Origin: Amblyornis subalaris | Taxonomy: Eukaryota > Chordata > Aves > Passeriformes > Ptilonorhynchidae | Length of the DNA stretch: 64,000 bases | Reading direction: 5' to 3' | NCBI GenBank assembly: GCA_018881555.1 | Contig: JACAXG010000060.1 | Coordinates: 4,030,001 to 4,094,000, forward strand | Part shown: piece by piece, positions 48,945-62,100 of the stretch | Numbering within the stretch: the stretch's first letter is position 1 | Layout: each line of letters begins with the position of its first letter | The notes under the pieces: generated by a model | What the model was told of the DNA's origin: nothing | The model's input: only the letters and a program-made list of their open reading frames with translations | Databases searched by the model: none | Position numbers and translations under genes: made by a program

Positions 48945-51900
48945 CTAAAACAGATGAAAAAAATAACACATTATCTGAAGGCTCTGAAGAGGAACCTTCT
49001 GCAAACTGAATCCTCTTACTCAAGCACATCAAACTTACATCAATGACCTCATGTAATAATGGCTACTCTGAATGCATCATCTAGGAAAACACACAGGGAA
49101 CAAAATACTTTCTTTCACAGCTTGAATGAAGTGCATACCCCAATACTCGTGTACAGTGTATATACATGGATCTCCACACACCAAACAATATGCCCACCCT
49201 TCATTTATTCCCTTCTCCACTTCCCTTGGAGTTTCTTAATAACAGGAAATTTCTCCCTCTCTGTAACATTAAGCATAGTAAAAACCCCTGAGATTTAAAA
49301 AAAAAATTGCTTTATAATCAAGACACAGGATAAAAACCATCTCAGTGAGCCAGAGATGTGATGGCTATCAGGATTTTTTAAAAATGTTTACACAGTTATC
49401 TGTTACAAATTTAAAAAGTAATCTAAAATATTTCAATTACCTATTTTAANCTAAATGTCAGGATTTATCAAAACACATCTGATTTCTTTCAGATTTTTAG
49501 GCTACACGTGGAAGCAAGGAAAACTCCAAACTAAAACCTAAAATGTTCAAGTAGGGAAACATAAACTTCTAAATTTATGTAACAGTTCACTCTAATACTT
49601 CAATCAGTAAGGGGGAAATGGGGGCTTTTGCTACCAAGAAAAAGTGTTCTGAGATTTTATAGAGCCAAATGATCACCTCAGGAGAAACACAGCACCTTGA
49701 GACCAGCTGGGATGATTCCATGACAGTACCAGTNGAGTTCTAATCCTTTCCTTCCTCTTACAAGAACACTAGATTATCCATGTGCACCAAGACCACATAT
49801 CTGTTACACCGTTGAGGATATAAAAAGAGCTCCAAAGAGAGATCCATAAAGCATTGCAATTCCTTATCGATTGGAACTTGAGGAAAGGTTTCTCTTGCAA
49901 AATGTGGAAATGTGTATTGTCGGCTTACAGAACACTTAAGAGGCTGCCTAAAACTCTGCATTGCCTTTCTTTTAACAGCTTGATTTTGGGGGAATGTTTG
50001 CATATGCCATTTCAATCCATTAAGTTTCTATTTAGTGACAGATGAAATGGAAAGAAAAATTAACAAAAAAGTATTGATGTAAATCAACAGGGGAAAAAAC
50101 CACTAAGAAGCCACCTGTAATTATGTCCTTCATTTATTTGCTTAGAAGGAGTAACCCATTCTTTCCTCCACAGTACAAAAATTATTCAACCACTATTGAG
50201 AAATAATTTTTTTTTTTTNAAATCAGGCCCTGCTGCTTGTCTCACTGTAAAATACTTTCCCCTCTACGATGCTGTTAAATCTTGCATAAAGCACAAGAAT
50301 GTGAGGGACATCAGAAACATTTTAAGCTTTCAAAATGCTCCTTGGTATTCATTAACTCCACCTGTCTGCTAAGATCTGATAATGGCCCTACTTTACCCTG
50401 TAATTCAAGTCAGGTGTCACCTTTGTGTAGACGGCAACAAGAGAGGTTTACTAAACCTGCACATTTTATACACTGAACTAACAGAAAAAGTGACTTTCAA
50501 TTACAAAACAATTCTTAATACTTGCACAGTTTTGTCCTAAGGAAATCAAAGATTGCTTGCAAGTACAACAGCAAGAAAATGCCCCTAACAGAATACATCA
50601 GCCAAACTGCTTATGAATGTAAAACCACTTATTTAGAGAAATATTTTATTCAATAACCAGACTTGGTGAGTTATCACAATTCCACTTTCAGATTTATTCC
50701 AAAACTGTTAGAGATTGAAAGAGAAATTTCCCCTTTCTCTGGAGGTTTCACAGTTTCACAGTTTGATATTTGAACTTATTCGCTCCTTTCCCAAATTTAG
50801 AAACAGACCTATTATTTTCTAATTTTTTCACTATTTTTGTTCTTAACTTAGAGAATATTTGAAAATTACCCTCACTTAAAAAAAATATTTTTCATACCAA
50901 CACTTTTTTTNCATAGTTAAAGCTTGTTTATTGGAATTTTTTTCTTACTTTGAAAATAATGCATCTGAAGTTTTCATTAAGTACTTGCACATACATTTTG
51001 AGGAAGCCAGATGGGTTGGTCAGTATGTGGTTCCCACAAAAATGTCATTTTCANCTTAGATTAAATGATGAGAAATTAAATTTTCAAAAAGTTTAGTCTC
51101 CTTCACATGATCTGAAGGAAGACTTGAGGGCTGCTTCAAGGCAACCTACAGTTTTCTCAAATAATCTCTGATGTAACAATGCACCTTCCTTCTCTAATAT
51201 ATATTTAAGACTAAAGAGTAAAGACAAGAGTCAGATCACAGTTAGACAAGCATTGTTTTCTCAGCTATAAAACAAATGGAAGCAATATGGCCAGCTCAAA
51301 GCANGGCTGCTGATACTCTTGTTCTTGTGTTTTCCTCTCAAACATCCCAAGAGAACAAACAAACAATATCAGAGAAATAACCAAAGCTTAAAATAACTCA
51401 GCAATGAAAAACATTTTATTCCAAATCGATTCCCTAGTCTGGTTTACAGGGTAGATTGTATCAATGCAACTCAGAAGGCAGAAGAGAATCAGTAAAATGG
51501 GACAGGTGTTGAGAAACTCTCACTGTCATGAAAAACCGTCCATCAAACTGAGCCCTTTACATGATCTCTCTGCTGTCATTCCTGTTGAAAACAAGAGCTG
51601 CAAATCTGTTTTCATCTCTGTTTATAACAGTAGCCATTGGATAATAAGTTCTGAAAACCACTTCCCTGACAAATTTTTTTTTTTATTTTATTAATACACT
51701 GTGATCAAGGTTCAGTAAATCCACATTTCTGTAGGTGTTTCATCCTGTTACTCCTCTTCTTAATCCCACTAAAGAAACACTTCTTAAATAATTTAGTTAT
51801 CATGCTATGAAAGAGTGCATGGAATAGGTCAATAAATAAGTGAAATAGTGATAAATGAAACCGCGTTTTCATATCCAAACATAAAAACCACTTCAAGTAT

Positions 51901-52973
51901 GTTAAAAGGTAAGTACATGATATGTATCTTGCTTAACTGAAACTGCAAGGCAGGATATGATGTTTAATGAGTTTTATCTTCAAAAAATTTTCAATTTATA
52001 TTCTGTTATACAAAAATTAAAGGAAAAAAAAAAGACCTATATGGATNGTTTGTATAATTCCCATATGTACTTGCTCAAAGTTTGAGTAAACACATGAAGG
52101 AAAATCAAAGGAAAGTTAAGGAGAACTTGTTTTCATGTATCACACATCAGTATAAATCTGTTATTGACAAAAGTGAAGTCTGAAAAAGCAAAACAAAAGA
52201 CCAAATGCAGTTCAGTTAAAGTACAAGTGAAGCAGAGCTTATCAGATTAGATAAAAGCATAATTTGCTCATCCTCAGTGAGGAAAATCTGCTTGTGAGAT
52301 CACCATTTGAAATGTGGCAAGTACAGACAATATATTAAATACCTACGAGAAAAGTAAATAATGAAGCAATATCGTATTTAATCTTGTGTCCTTTTTTATT
52401 AATTATGGTAGTCTGCAGGCTGCCAAGTATTTGGAATTATAACAGAAGAGCTACCTAATGATCCCCTATTACTCAGAATTTAATGAGAAGAGCCATATCC
52501 TCAATTCTGGCTTGAAAATGAATAGACTGACAAGATGGCATGAAAAAGTAGTGAGAGCTGACTAAATATTTATATTGTCTGTTTGCACAGGCTGCATAGT
52601 CACCTGAGGGAATGTCTTNTTCTGATGACACAAAGGAAACACAAAAGGAGCAACTTTAATTTGCAAACGGGTCCCAAAGAACAGGGGAAATCCCTCAGAT
52701 TAAACTCTCTCTCCTAGACTGCCCAAGGGGTTTTGTCATGGGCATGTGAGAGTTATGATTAGCTACTAAAAACCCCAAGTATTTCTTGAACAGGATGGAG
52801 CACGTTAAGTGGAGTAATTAAAAATACTGTAATGCAGTACTATTATATTTGATCAGCTATGCCTACAGTAAGGATTAAGAGAAATGCCCAGCACAGGCTA
52901 GCAAAACCCAGTTTATTACCCCATTGCATCTANCAGGGCTGATGGCTGAAGAAAAAGCAACTGTCCCTCTCAC
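48945..52973 (-). other. FAM120B: FAM120B intron (4.0 kb)
   Basis: GT-AG intron with good borders. Homopolymer A/T runs (for example near 50207-50218). No gene or named repeat recognised. Confidence 0.6.
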
Positions 52974-53146
52974 CTGCATCATAAGATAGGCCAGCAAGCA
53001 GCAGAATCCTGCAACAGGTGCTTCTAGAGCTTGGAGTTCTTCCATCTCATCTTGAAGGTGAAAGCACGCCAGAAACGTACAATACCGTTGCTTTTCCACA
53101 TCAGGTCCTTTGGCAAGCCACAGTGTTTTCAAATTAGGTGTTCCAC
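52974..53146 (-). CDS. FAM120B: FAM120B internal exon
   Basis: 173 bases: two bases completing a Gly codon, then 57 codons ending in phase 0. Acceptor TTCTTTTGTAG, donor ATGCAG|GTGAGA, a near-consensus site. The peptide reads GTPNLKTLWLAKGPDVEKQR, then FLACFHLQDEMEELQALEAP and CCLLAYLMMQ. FAM120A has GGTPSLK.LWL...LLACF...EELQA.ESP..ALCCLLIYLFVQ in the same order, so homology is unambiguous. The last third is hydrophobic and likely a buried helix rather than a membrane segment, as the family is cytosolic and nuclear. Confidence 0.93.
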
Positions 53147-56100
53147 CTACAAAAGAAATCCATTATTTTATTTTGGCAGCAATGTCTGCCTCATTACAAT
53201 CTGAAAGGAAACAACTGATCTGCTCTTGGCACTTCCAAGGACCTCGGAGTCGAAAACAAAATGTATTTGACAAAACTTGCATCTGAAAAAAAAAATTAAC
53301 AAAAAAATATGGCCCGTAATTTAAACAAAATTTATTGAATACAGGCATGTTTAAGCAGAGTGGACTGAATTAAATTCTTACAATAACATAGACAACTTTG
53401 AGATAGCAGGCATTTAACCTATGCAAGAGCAAAGTTGGTCTAAAAGTGTATTCTTTCCCTTGGGGATCCACAGCATTAAATGAGGTTCACTTCATCATAA
53501 AACAGTGATTTAGCAGAAAACAACCAGATCTGTTTCTTCTCTCCCTCTCTCCTAGAGTTAACATATCAGGGGTCCCTGAAGGATCCTCACACTGTCTCCC
53601 TTATAATCACCTGTTTTAATGAACAAACNGGTCACCTATGCCGCTCGGTGGTAAACATGCACTCTCCACAAAGCACTGTGTGGGCATGACTCCTCCGCAG
53701 CAGGTTCCAGTTGGGGAACAAAACCCAAGGCGATCTGGTATTTTTCACTTCCTAGGCTACTGTATGAAACACTGTTGCAAACACACACAAAAGAACTGTC
53801 ATCAGTTATGAATAATGTATCTTCCCAGACTTTCTCTAGTATCATTCGTGCTTGTCTCTAAATCCTTAACATTTACCCCATGCTGCCATCTCCCAACTTG
53901 TGATATGTATGAACTAATGCAAAACTTGTTCCTCATTTAAACTACATTTAATCTGTTATCAAAATAAACACTAATGCACGTGAAATAACAGAACAGCTAA
54001 CTGGTTATGCCTGAGAATCTCAATAAAAGACAGAATCATGCCATAAAGTATGGCTGCTTCTGTAGTTCAATAAAACAAGGTGTGAATTTCAAATGTCGAC
54101 TAATTAAGCTACATTTGGTAACACCTTTTCCTTTTTCATGTGACATGCAGCAGCTGCAGACCAGTTAGAAACACTTCGCGATAATAAATGGTTAAAGTGA
54201 CAAGGTGCTGAAATCTACATAGATGATGTTTATTTAACCAGGAAAGCCCATTAACCAAATGGTACTAATTCTTTGGAGAGGGGGAAACCAGAAGAGAAGT
54301 TAGTATTTTCTTTCTTTATCTATCTCCCTGATGGATGTTTCTTTTACTATTTTAAGACTAACTCTCCTGTCAAAAGTTTTAACCATATAAAGAACTACTA
54401 TTATACAATCCGTAAGTTTCAAACCTTGTTTCTAAGGGAAAAGTATTATTAAGAAAAAATACCAGTTGCTTGATTGCAGGGAGAAATGCAGGTAAGAGAT
54501 AACACAAATAGTGGCAGTGAGCAGGCTAGTACAGACAGCACAGCAAGACTCAAATTACTGGTTTTGATAATGGTAATTGCTGCCTGAAAAAAAAAAAAAA
54601 GAACAGCAGAGACTGACTTCCAGGAAGAAAATCAAATATAAAACGCATGAAACCAAACTAGAGCCAACTTTTCCTACCAAGGCTAAGCAACACTGACTGA
54701 TGTGTGAGACAATTTGTACGTGGGTAAACTCAACTAGTTTTGATGGTTTCTGCATACAAAGAGATACGCCGAGCATCAGTTAAAAGGAAAATTCTCCTTT
54801 GCATTCAGCGGCATACCTAATAATAGAAATCCTTCTTTCTTCAGAGTAAAACCATTAATTATGTCAATATTCAAGATTATATATCTATACTGAGAGAGCT
54901 CAACAAAAAATTCAAGACATCTCTTCCATAAACAGTTTCTTACACTTTCAGAAACATCTACTTGCGCCTGGGAAAAAGAACTACTGGTAAATTATGGAGT
55001 TATTTTACTCTGGGAAAGGAAACTTGATGCTGTCTCCTTTTGGAATACACCAATGAAAGGCACTTTTTTTCTGAAAGGATCTCTTCTTCAAGTAATAAAA
55101 TTCCATGTAATACCAAATCCATTATATTAAATGAAAGATAAATAAAACAAAGAAACAAATATCCTGAAGTTTAATGACTCTCCCATCATACATGCAGTCC
55201 ACAGCAGATCTAAGATTCATCTACAATAGACCCTCAAACTATTCTCTGCTTTAGGTACATCCTCACTACATAATTTACAATAATTAGAAAACATTTCTGA
55301 AAGAGAAATTTATTTGGCTAGGCAGGAGAAATATTTTCTGAACATGTCTAGATATTTACTAAATTAACCTAAAACACAACCAAAACTGAGTAACAAAAGG
55401 AAAACACACCAAAACATACTTAGATGTATTTAATTGAAATATCTTTACTGTAAAGATTAGTAATGAGAAAATTATCTATCCTACTGGGATTGTAGGAACC
55501 ACAAGTTCCTATGAATTACTCAAACATATGCTTATGATTATTCTCAACATGCACAAAACTGTGTGACAACCATATTCAGCACTGTGTAAACTGTAGTCCT
55601 CACGAACCCCAAGAAAAGAAGCATCACAAAAAACCTCCACGGAGGTGAGATACTACTTGCCTAAACACAAAAGCAGACTACCCACAAGTTAAAAGAAAAA
55701 GCATGGACCGAATCACTTTTTACCTTTTTCCTTTATACTCACACATGTAATGACATTGTCACACAGAAAGCAGCATGAGAAACAAAAGCACTTCAAGGGA
55801 CTACGTACACATTTATTTCATCTGTTTGCATTTCAATAATTGATTTATGAATATGCAATACATGCAAAAGTTGTGGAATGCATTAATTCTATATCATTTA
55901 ACTCAACATTTAAACAAAGGTGATCCTCACATTTATACCAACTTTAAACGTGTCATTACAGTGTATACAGATATAAATGTATAACAGTAACTGTTCATGT
56001 ATATTTGAAGTAATGACTATTGAAATTTCATTTTATAACGCCAGTAATAGAACTTTCACACTTCTTCATTTTTGCATGCTCCTGTAAATACTGAGCAATA

Positions 56101-59085
56101 AAAATAAGTTTATAAAAATGTACTTGCCAGGAACACTCAACTGTAACTTCTCAACAACTGTGGCCAATAAACTCAAATGCCAATTAAATCTGACCATTAA
56201 AGCCAGAGACAGCATTTTGAACACAAGCATATTCATGCCATATTCATGGAAGTTGCCATGATTAAAATACTGAAAGCACATCCAAACTCTGTGGTATGAA
56301 GCTACAATATCCTATGCATTTTCAGAAATAAAATGAACAGCAGAATCTATACATTTCCAGCAAAGACTTTAGAACCTTTTCTGTTCCATATAAACTGCAC
56401 ACATATCAAATAGATCTGCAATGTTCACAAGGTACAGATATTAAACAGTATTTTGCTGGATTACAGATCTTTTAACAAAATTCATTTGTCAGTGACACTT
56501 TTTATCAATTTAAGTGCTGCTCTGCCAANGTGTGTAAAACATCATGATCATATTCATTCGATTGAAAAGAAATTCCAGAAGGAAGNAAGAGACATAGACA
56601 ATCCAAGCAAGCACAGATGCTAATTCAGAAGATTATTTCTCAAAAAAACCCCAAACAGATACCTAATACTTAATACTATATTTTAAATACATTTTATCAT
56701 CTTACTTATCATCCTGCCTTTAGGATTTGATATTTCATTTTTATTTAAGAAAAGCTAATATTCAATCTATCCTCCAAGCTTTCCAGATGCAAAGCAGTTC
56801 TGCTGTTTTATATACACACAAAAAGTTAGTGGGAATTTTACCTTTTTTTTTGAAGATCAATGCAAAATTTAACATATTTATCATTATGTACACTACAGCT
56901 CAAAATTCATAGTTTCTTCAGACCTTTTAATCTAAATTAAATTGAAAAAAGTCAGAATTTTCCATATATTCTCAGTACAGCTCTAAAGTNGTTTTGATGA
57001 TCAGGTTATCATTTTTTTCAAAAAAGATAAAACAAATTAATTGCACTTTTGATGCTTCAAATAGGTTTCTGGTAAAATTTTTTTTGTCTTTTTGAGTAAC
57101 CTGATCTTGATTGACAGCCTTGAACTCTAACTTCCTATAACAACTTCTTTAAATTTAGCTCTAAATATGATCCCTGTCTGAAAAATGTGATGTGCTNTTG
57201 AGAACCTTATTTGGTGAATTAGAAAGTCATGCTGTGGAAAATCAAAGACGCATGAGCGAATGTAAGGCATACAAATATGGACTGTAAAAATTTTAGAAAA
57301 ATATTTGTCTGCTGAAGGAATGACAACAGAGCACTAAAAATAAACACTAAAATTCCTCCTCCCATTTTTTAATAGTCTGCTTGAACAGCCTTTCATTACT
57401 GAGTTAGTAAAGATTGTGTCTGAGAAGATTCTGGTTTTCTAAACTTCACTTATGTGGTTGCTATAAACAAACACACTTGAAATCCTGTTTATTGTCAACA
57501 TGAAGGTGGGTTTTCTGCGTTGCATGTTTGCAGAGCTATAGAACCAAAGTACATGAGATTAAGTGGATTCCTCTTCAGAAAGAGAGGAAGGAAGTATACT
57601 ATCTGGGAGGGAAAATTTCACAAGAATAAATACAGTCTATTTGCTAGGCAACTTGAAATGTAACTACATAGGTATGGTTTATACTTTGTTGAGTTTTGTT
57701 TCCTTGTTTTGCAACATGTTCCCAGACCATTGTATGCTGAAATAAAACAGTTGTACAGGACAGACTGATCAATTTTCACCCTGCATATTCCATTTGGAAA
57801 ACTTCACAGCAATTTCATGCTATCATAAAGCCAATTAGATAATCACTCTCCTAATACTGTGAAACTGTATATCAAATGAAAACTCATTTATACTTTGTCT
57901 ATATAACTCATTTCTTTCCAAACAGTCCTTTAAAAAGGATTTTGAAAAGGCTGATATTTAAAGAGCAACTGGTTTCCCTTCATCTTTGAATTNAAAAACT
58001 GTCATTAAATATACGAGTTACAAATATGAAGATAAATGTGAAATCTTTGGATATCTAAAAAGAAAATTTACTATAAATTTATAAAGAAGTGCATGCATTT
58101 CAACTTCTGAATTTGGATTTAGACCAGATCAGCACAAGGACTACTACAGAAAGCTCTGGTGTCGAGGGAAGATGCACCGGCAATTACTCTTAAAAAGTTG
58201 AGTAGATAACAACTTTCCTTAACAAGATATCAATGGTATGGTATATCAGTGGAAAAAATACATTTCATATGAAAGACTAAAAACTGCTCTGAGCTGCTGA
58301 TCCATATAATAGCAGATGACTAGACAGGGAGAGAGAGCTATGAGAGCAAAGATGTTACTACAGCACGGACAAATGAACAATCAGGACGATTTTCCCTCTG
58401 AAATAACAAAATTGATACAGTACTGTTTNCTTCCCATCCTAAACTTTTATTGCATGATACAATTTAGTGACATATAAAGTGCCCAATCTTTTCACTAAAG
58501 TGTATGATACTTCCTCATAAATGTAACACATTTCTCATAACTAATTTCACTAAGAGTGTGTGTTAATGTGTTTTTTACCAAAGGGAAGAAGACAAAAATA
58601 CACAAAACGCTTGAGGCTTAAGACAGTAGAAACAGATAACCTAATTATTTTTTTTTATTGAAAGCTGGAATCTCTTTTTGGGTTGTCACAGGTGATCTAA
58701 AAATGACTCTTTTTTACATTCTCCACTATTCTCATTAACACATTCTGTCAAACAGCTAAATGGACAAATTTTAATATGGCCCTACACACCACTTATTCTA
58801 GCCTCAGAGCAGTATTTAGAATCCCTAAGAAATTGTTTGCATTTTAGAACAGATGTTTGAATTAGGACTGGGTTTAACAAGACACAGCAATAACATGTAT
58901 CTCAAAGCTGAATCCTATCATAATTACAAAGGGTAATTAAAAGCAATTACAAGCATGCAGTACTTTAGCTCCTGGTTCTCCACAGTCNTCCTGGATTCTA
59001 TATCAAACATATGATGATAGATTGTCTAACCTCATTTTAGTGAAGTCATTCTTTCAGTTTAGATTTAAACACATTTTTATTCTAC
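53147..59085 (-). other. FAM120B: FAM120B intron (5.9 kb)
   Basis: GT-AG intron. A-rich run near 54587-54600. No other exon, named repeat or nested gene recognised. Confidence 0.6.
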
Positions 59086-59181
59086 CTGTAACAGAAGGTT
59101 GTACAGGTTGTATCAGCTCTGGCTGCTTGAGAGGATTTCCAAAGTAGACAAACCACTCTTTTACCAAAGGATAAGCTCCAC
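59086..59181 (-). CDS. FAM120B: FAM120B internal exon, first one visible
   Basis: 96 bases: two leading bases, 31 codons, one trailing base (phase 1-1). The acceptor is TGTCTTTTTTAG and the donor TTACAG|GTAGAA. It encodes GAYPLVKEWFVYFGNPLKQP and then ELIQPVQPSVT, and the trailing G joins the next exon to give GGTPNLK. FAM120A reads LAVKEWFVYPGNPL..PDL..P.Q...PGGTPSLK here. The exon must be preceded by one ending in a single base, encoding the family's RQRVYSLL-like strand. I searched the minus strand up to 64000 for that sequence and did not find it, so the gene's 5' portion, including the N-terminal XPG/PIN-like domain known in the family, lies outside the window. Confidence 0.92.
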
Positions 59182-62100
59182 CTAAAAAAGACAGAATTGG
59201 ATCAGTAAGTCAAACACATGTATTGACACTACTGTAACAGCTGGAATCAGTCATGATCAGGATTCCAAGGTAATAGAAGGCACTTCATAATGACTTGTTT
59301 GCTCAGCTTCTTTAAAAACAAACCAAGAAAAAATTGTTTTAGTATCTTTATGACAAATCATCAGAACAAATAAAGAGAGTTTTGATCATGTACTATGAAC
59401 ATGAGTTTGGAGTTGGGAACTGCAGCCAAAACTGTAAGCACAAGAGCCCGTGGAAAACATTCTCAAACAGGTTTACGCCTTCCCACTTCAAGGCAGTTCA
59501 GGAAGATCTTGAGGCATCTGCAATAGCTTAGGGACCTACATGAGCTACCTCAGTCTCTCAGGACTGTCACACTGTCACATATGCAGGCAGTGCTTAATAT
59601 GATTCACCTCCCAACTTGCCCTGACATTTCCTGTGTCAGGGTTTGAGCCAAAATCTCTATAGGGAGGCCTTGATGGCTATTTGTAAGCTGACAGCAGTGG
59701 AGTCATCCCACTGTCAGATGCAGAGCTTTTACAGCCCATTGTTCCAGACCTTCCATAAAGGAACTGTTTATACATAATAGCTCAAGTGGCTTTCCTAGTC
59801 CCTAACCTCAACTCTGCTCTGCTCCCCTAAAGANTAAGGTGCCCCTTAAATTTAAAATTTCCCCACAGGAATTGTGCATCTAACTACTTCATGCTTAAAA
59901 AACCCAAACAAACAAACAAACCCTCAGAAAGAAAAATCAAGCATTTAAGAATTTTTGAAATGCAGACTATCCAATTTACAACAGTCAGCTCAAAATCATA
60001 TCAAGGCAAGTCTTCATAAAAAAACTCCAAAGAAACAGAATCATTGTTGCTATAAATGGTGTTTCTGCATTCTCTCCAGATTTTTGCTTATGGTAACCAT
60101 GTCATAGTGCCCTAAATTTCTACTCTCTGTAGTCTGGTGAACAGTATGAATTAAACAGGTTTAGTTAGTCCTGGGCACTTGGAGTAGTGTTTTCAAATAT
60201 TTTCTTTTTTTCCTTCCCTTGGCCCTTTCCAGATTCACAGAATTGCATCTCTAATTCCTTCCAGCTCTCAACCAGTACTGAAGGCACTGTTCTTAAAAAT
60301 TCCTACCTTTTTATCATCAATTCCAAGCTCCCTGAAATGCACTGCACAGGTATTTCCAATGCCACATTGTGAACCCTAATCAAAAACTTCACCTAGATTA
60401 AAATAAACCAAACAAATCTCTCCAACACTGTCCTTTCCTTCTCCACCCAAAAAGTTTTTGGCACGTTAATCTCCTGATCTCGTTCACAGCCCAATGCTGG
60501 AGATAACTGTAGGCATGAATGAATGAGTANTGTGCTATGGTGAAAGGACAGAAATTCCTCAGATGGAGTTCTAGTGTTAGGGATAAGAGAGGTGAAAAAG
60601 AACATGACAAAATCTGTTTTACAACCCTGCTTCTTCCTTCCTTCCTTACCCATTGACCTGCAGCACAAACTCCCATTAAAGGTGAGGGACTGAAGAACCA
60701 ACAGATGGACTATGAGGGACAGTATTACACCTGGCTCNCCATGCTTCACTGTTCAAAAACTGACGACATTAAGAATAAAATTATAAATACCTACATTAGG
60801 AGGGGAAAAAAAGCCTTAAACTCTACATTCCAGTGGCTGAATAGTCTCACATCTTGATTATAAGTCATTGTCCATGATAANGCTATTTCATGAAAAAAAC
60901 CCTCCAATTAAATAACTCAAAGTCACTTTCAGAAACATTCTGATGCTTTAGCATTTGGTTTTAAGATTTAGTCTGTAGATTACTCTGCTTTATTCAATTT
61001 ATTCAGCTCACTCAGCCTCCTAAATTTTAGTCTGGTTTCTTAAGGAGGCGAACCTAATACAATTAGGACATCTGTCTTATAATTAATTCATGGATGCACT
61101 GCTCTGTTTCAACTAAATCTGACAAAGGAGAAGTGATTTCAAATGGATTAAAGTCCCAAACATTTTGTGAAACTGCAGTCTCAGCTGACAGAGGGATCCT
61201 ATTAGGGTACCAACTGAAAGAAATGCAGGAAAGTCAGTTTACCTGTTGTATCCAAACAGACTGGATGGCAAATCAATACACAAGTAGCTGCAGAAGAGCT
61301 AGAGCCGAGAAAAAAGGTAGATGGGATTTGGGAAGAGCAGGAGGCAATAGGGAACATGCTTAGGAACACTGTATAATGCAGGAGGGAGTTGTAAAGGACA
61401 TGAGGAGAAGTTAAGATGCTAGGAAGAAGCATGGAAATAGAACAGCTTTGCTGACAGGAAGCTAGCAGGGAGCATTGCTCTTTATGAGTTCCACAACTCA
61501 CAGAAAAACTTATCAAAATGTGCCTTGACTCTAAATACCAGTGAGATATTATTTTTTATATCACCCATTGAACTTGTACACAGTAAAGAGAGAAGTCAAT
61601 AGGAAGTCTATAGTTTCATTCTTTCAATGTATGTGAATGTAGGTACAGGACATAGCACTGCATCAGCTGAGTGCTCTTCACTATTGTAGTCCATTACTAA
61701 CAAAAGCATATTACTGTTCACATAACTAGCCAAATAAATACAGCTGAAAGTGAGGTCCTCCAAACTGACAGCACATCAACATTCCAAGAACAAAACGGAG
61801 ATATGATTACTAAATGCCAACCCTCTCCCCGTGGAAATGTCTTGGGAAAAAAACACTAATTTTTCAAACTTTTTCTCCCCAATGCATATAAAGAATATCA
61901 CCAATGAAATAAAAAAAAATAGCAGTTCCTTTGTTTAAATAGATTCTGAATGACCTGTGAAAGCACTGCTCAGGCAGCCTAAAGAAAGCTTCAACTATGA
62001 TCAGAACACAAGAGAGTTGGAAAATGTTGTTATGTGTGCTCCTCTACACCTGCAACAATGCCAGCTCTCCTGAGCAGTCACTGGTGATAACTGGCAAAAA

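Noticed and set aside
60393..60749. 118-codon minus frame with ambiguous residues
   Set aside because: Tested as a missing FAM120B exon. The required strand before VKEWF is absent and no phase-1 donor fits.
61254..61299. 46-base micro-exon candidate on minus with acceptor TTCTGCAG and donor ACAACAG|GTAAAC
   Set aside because: The phase would join to the 59181 exon, but the encoded peptide lacks the family's conserved sequence at that position. Likely chance splice sites.
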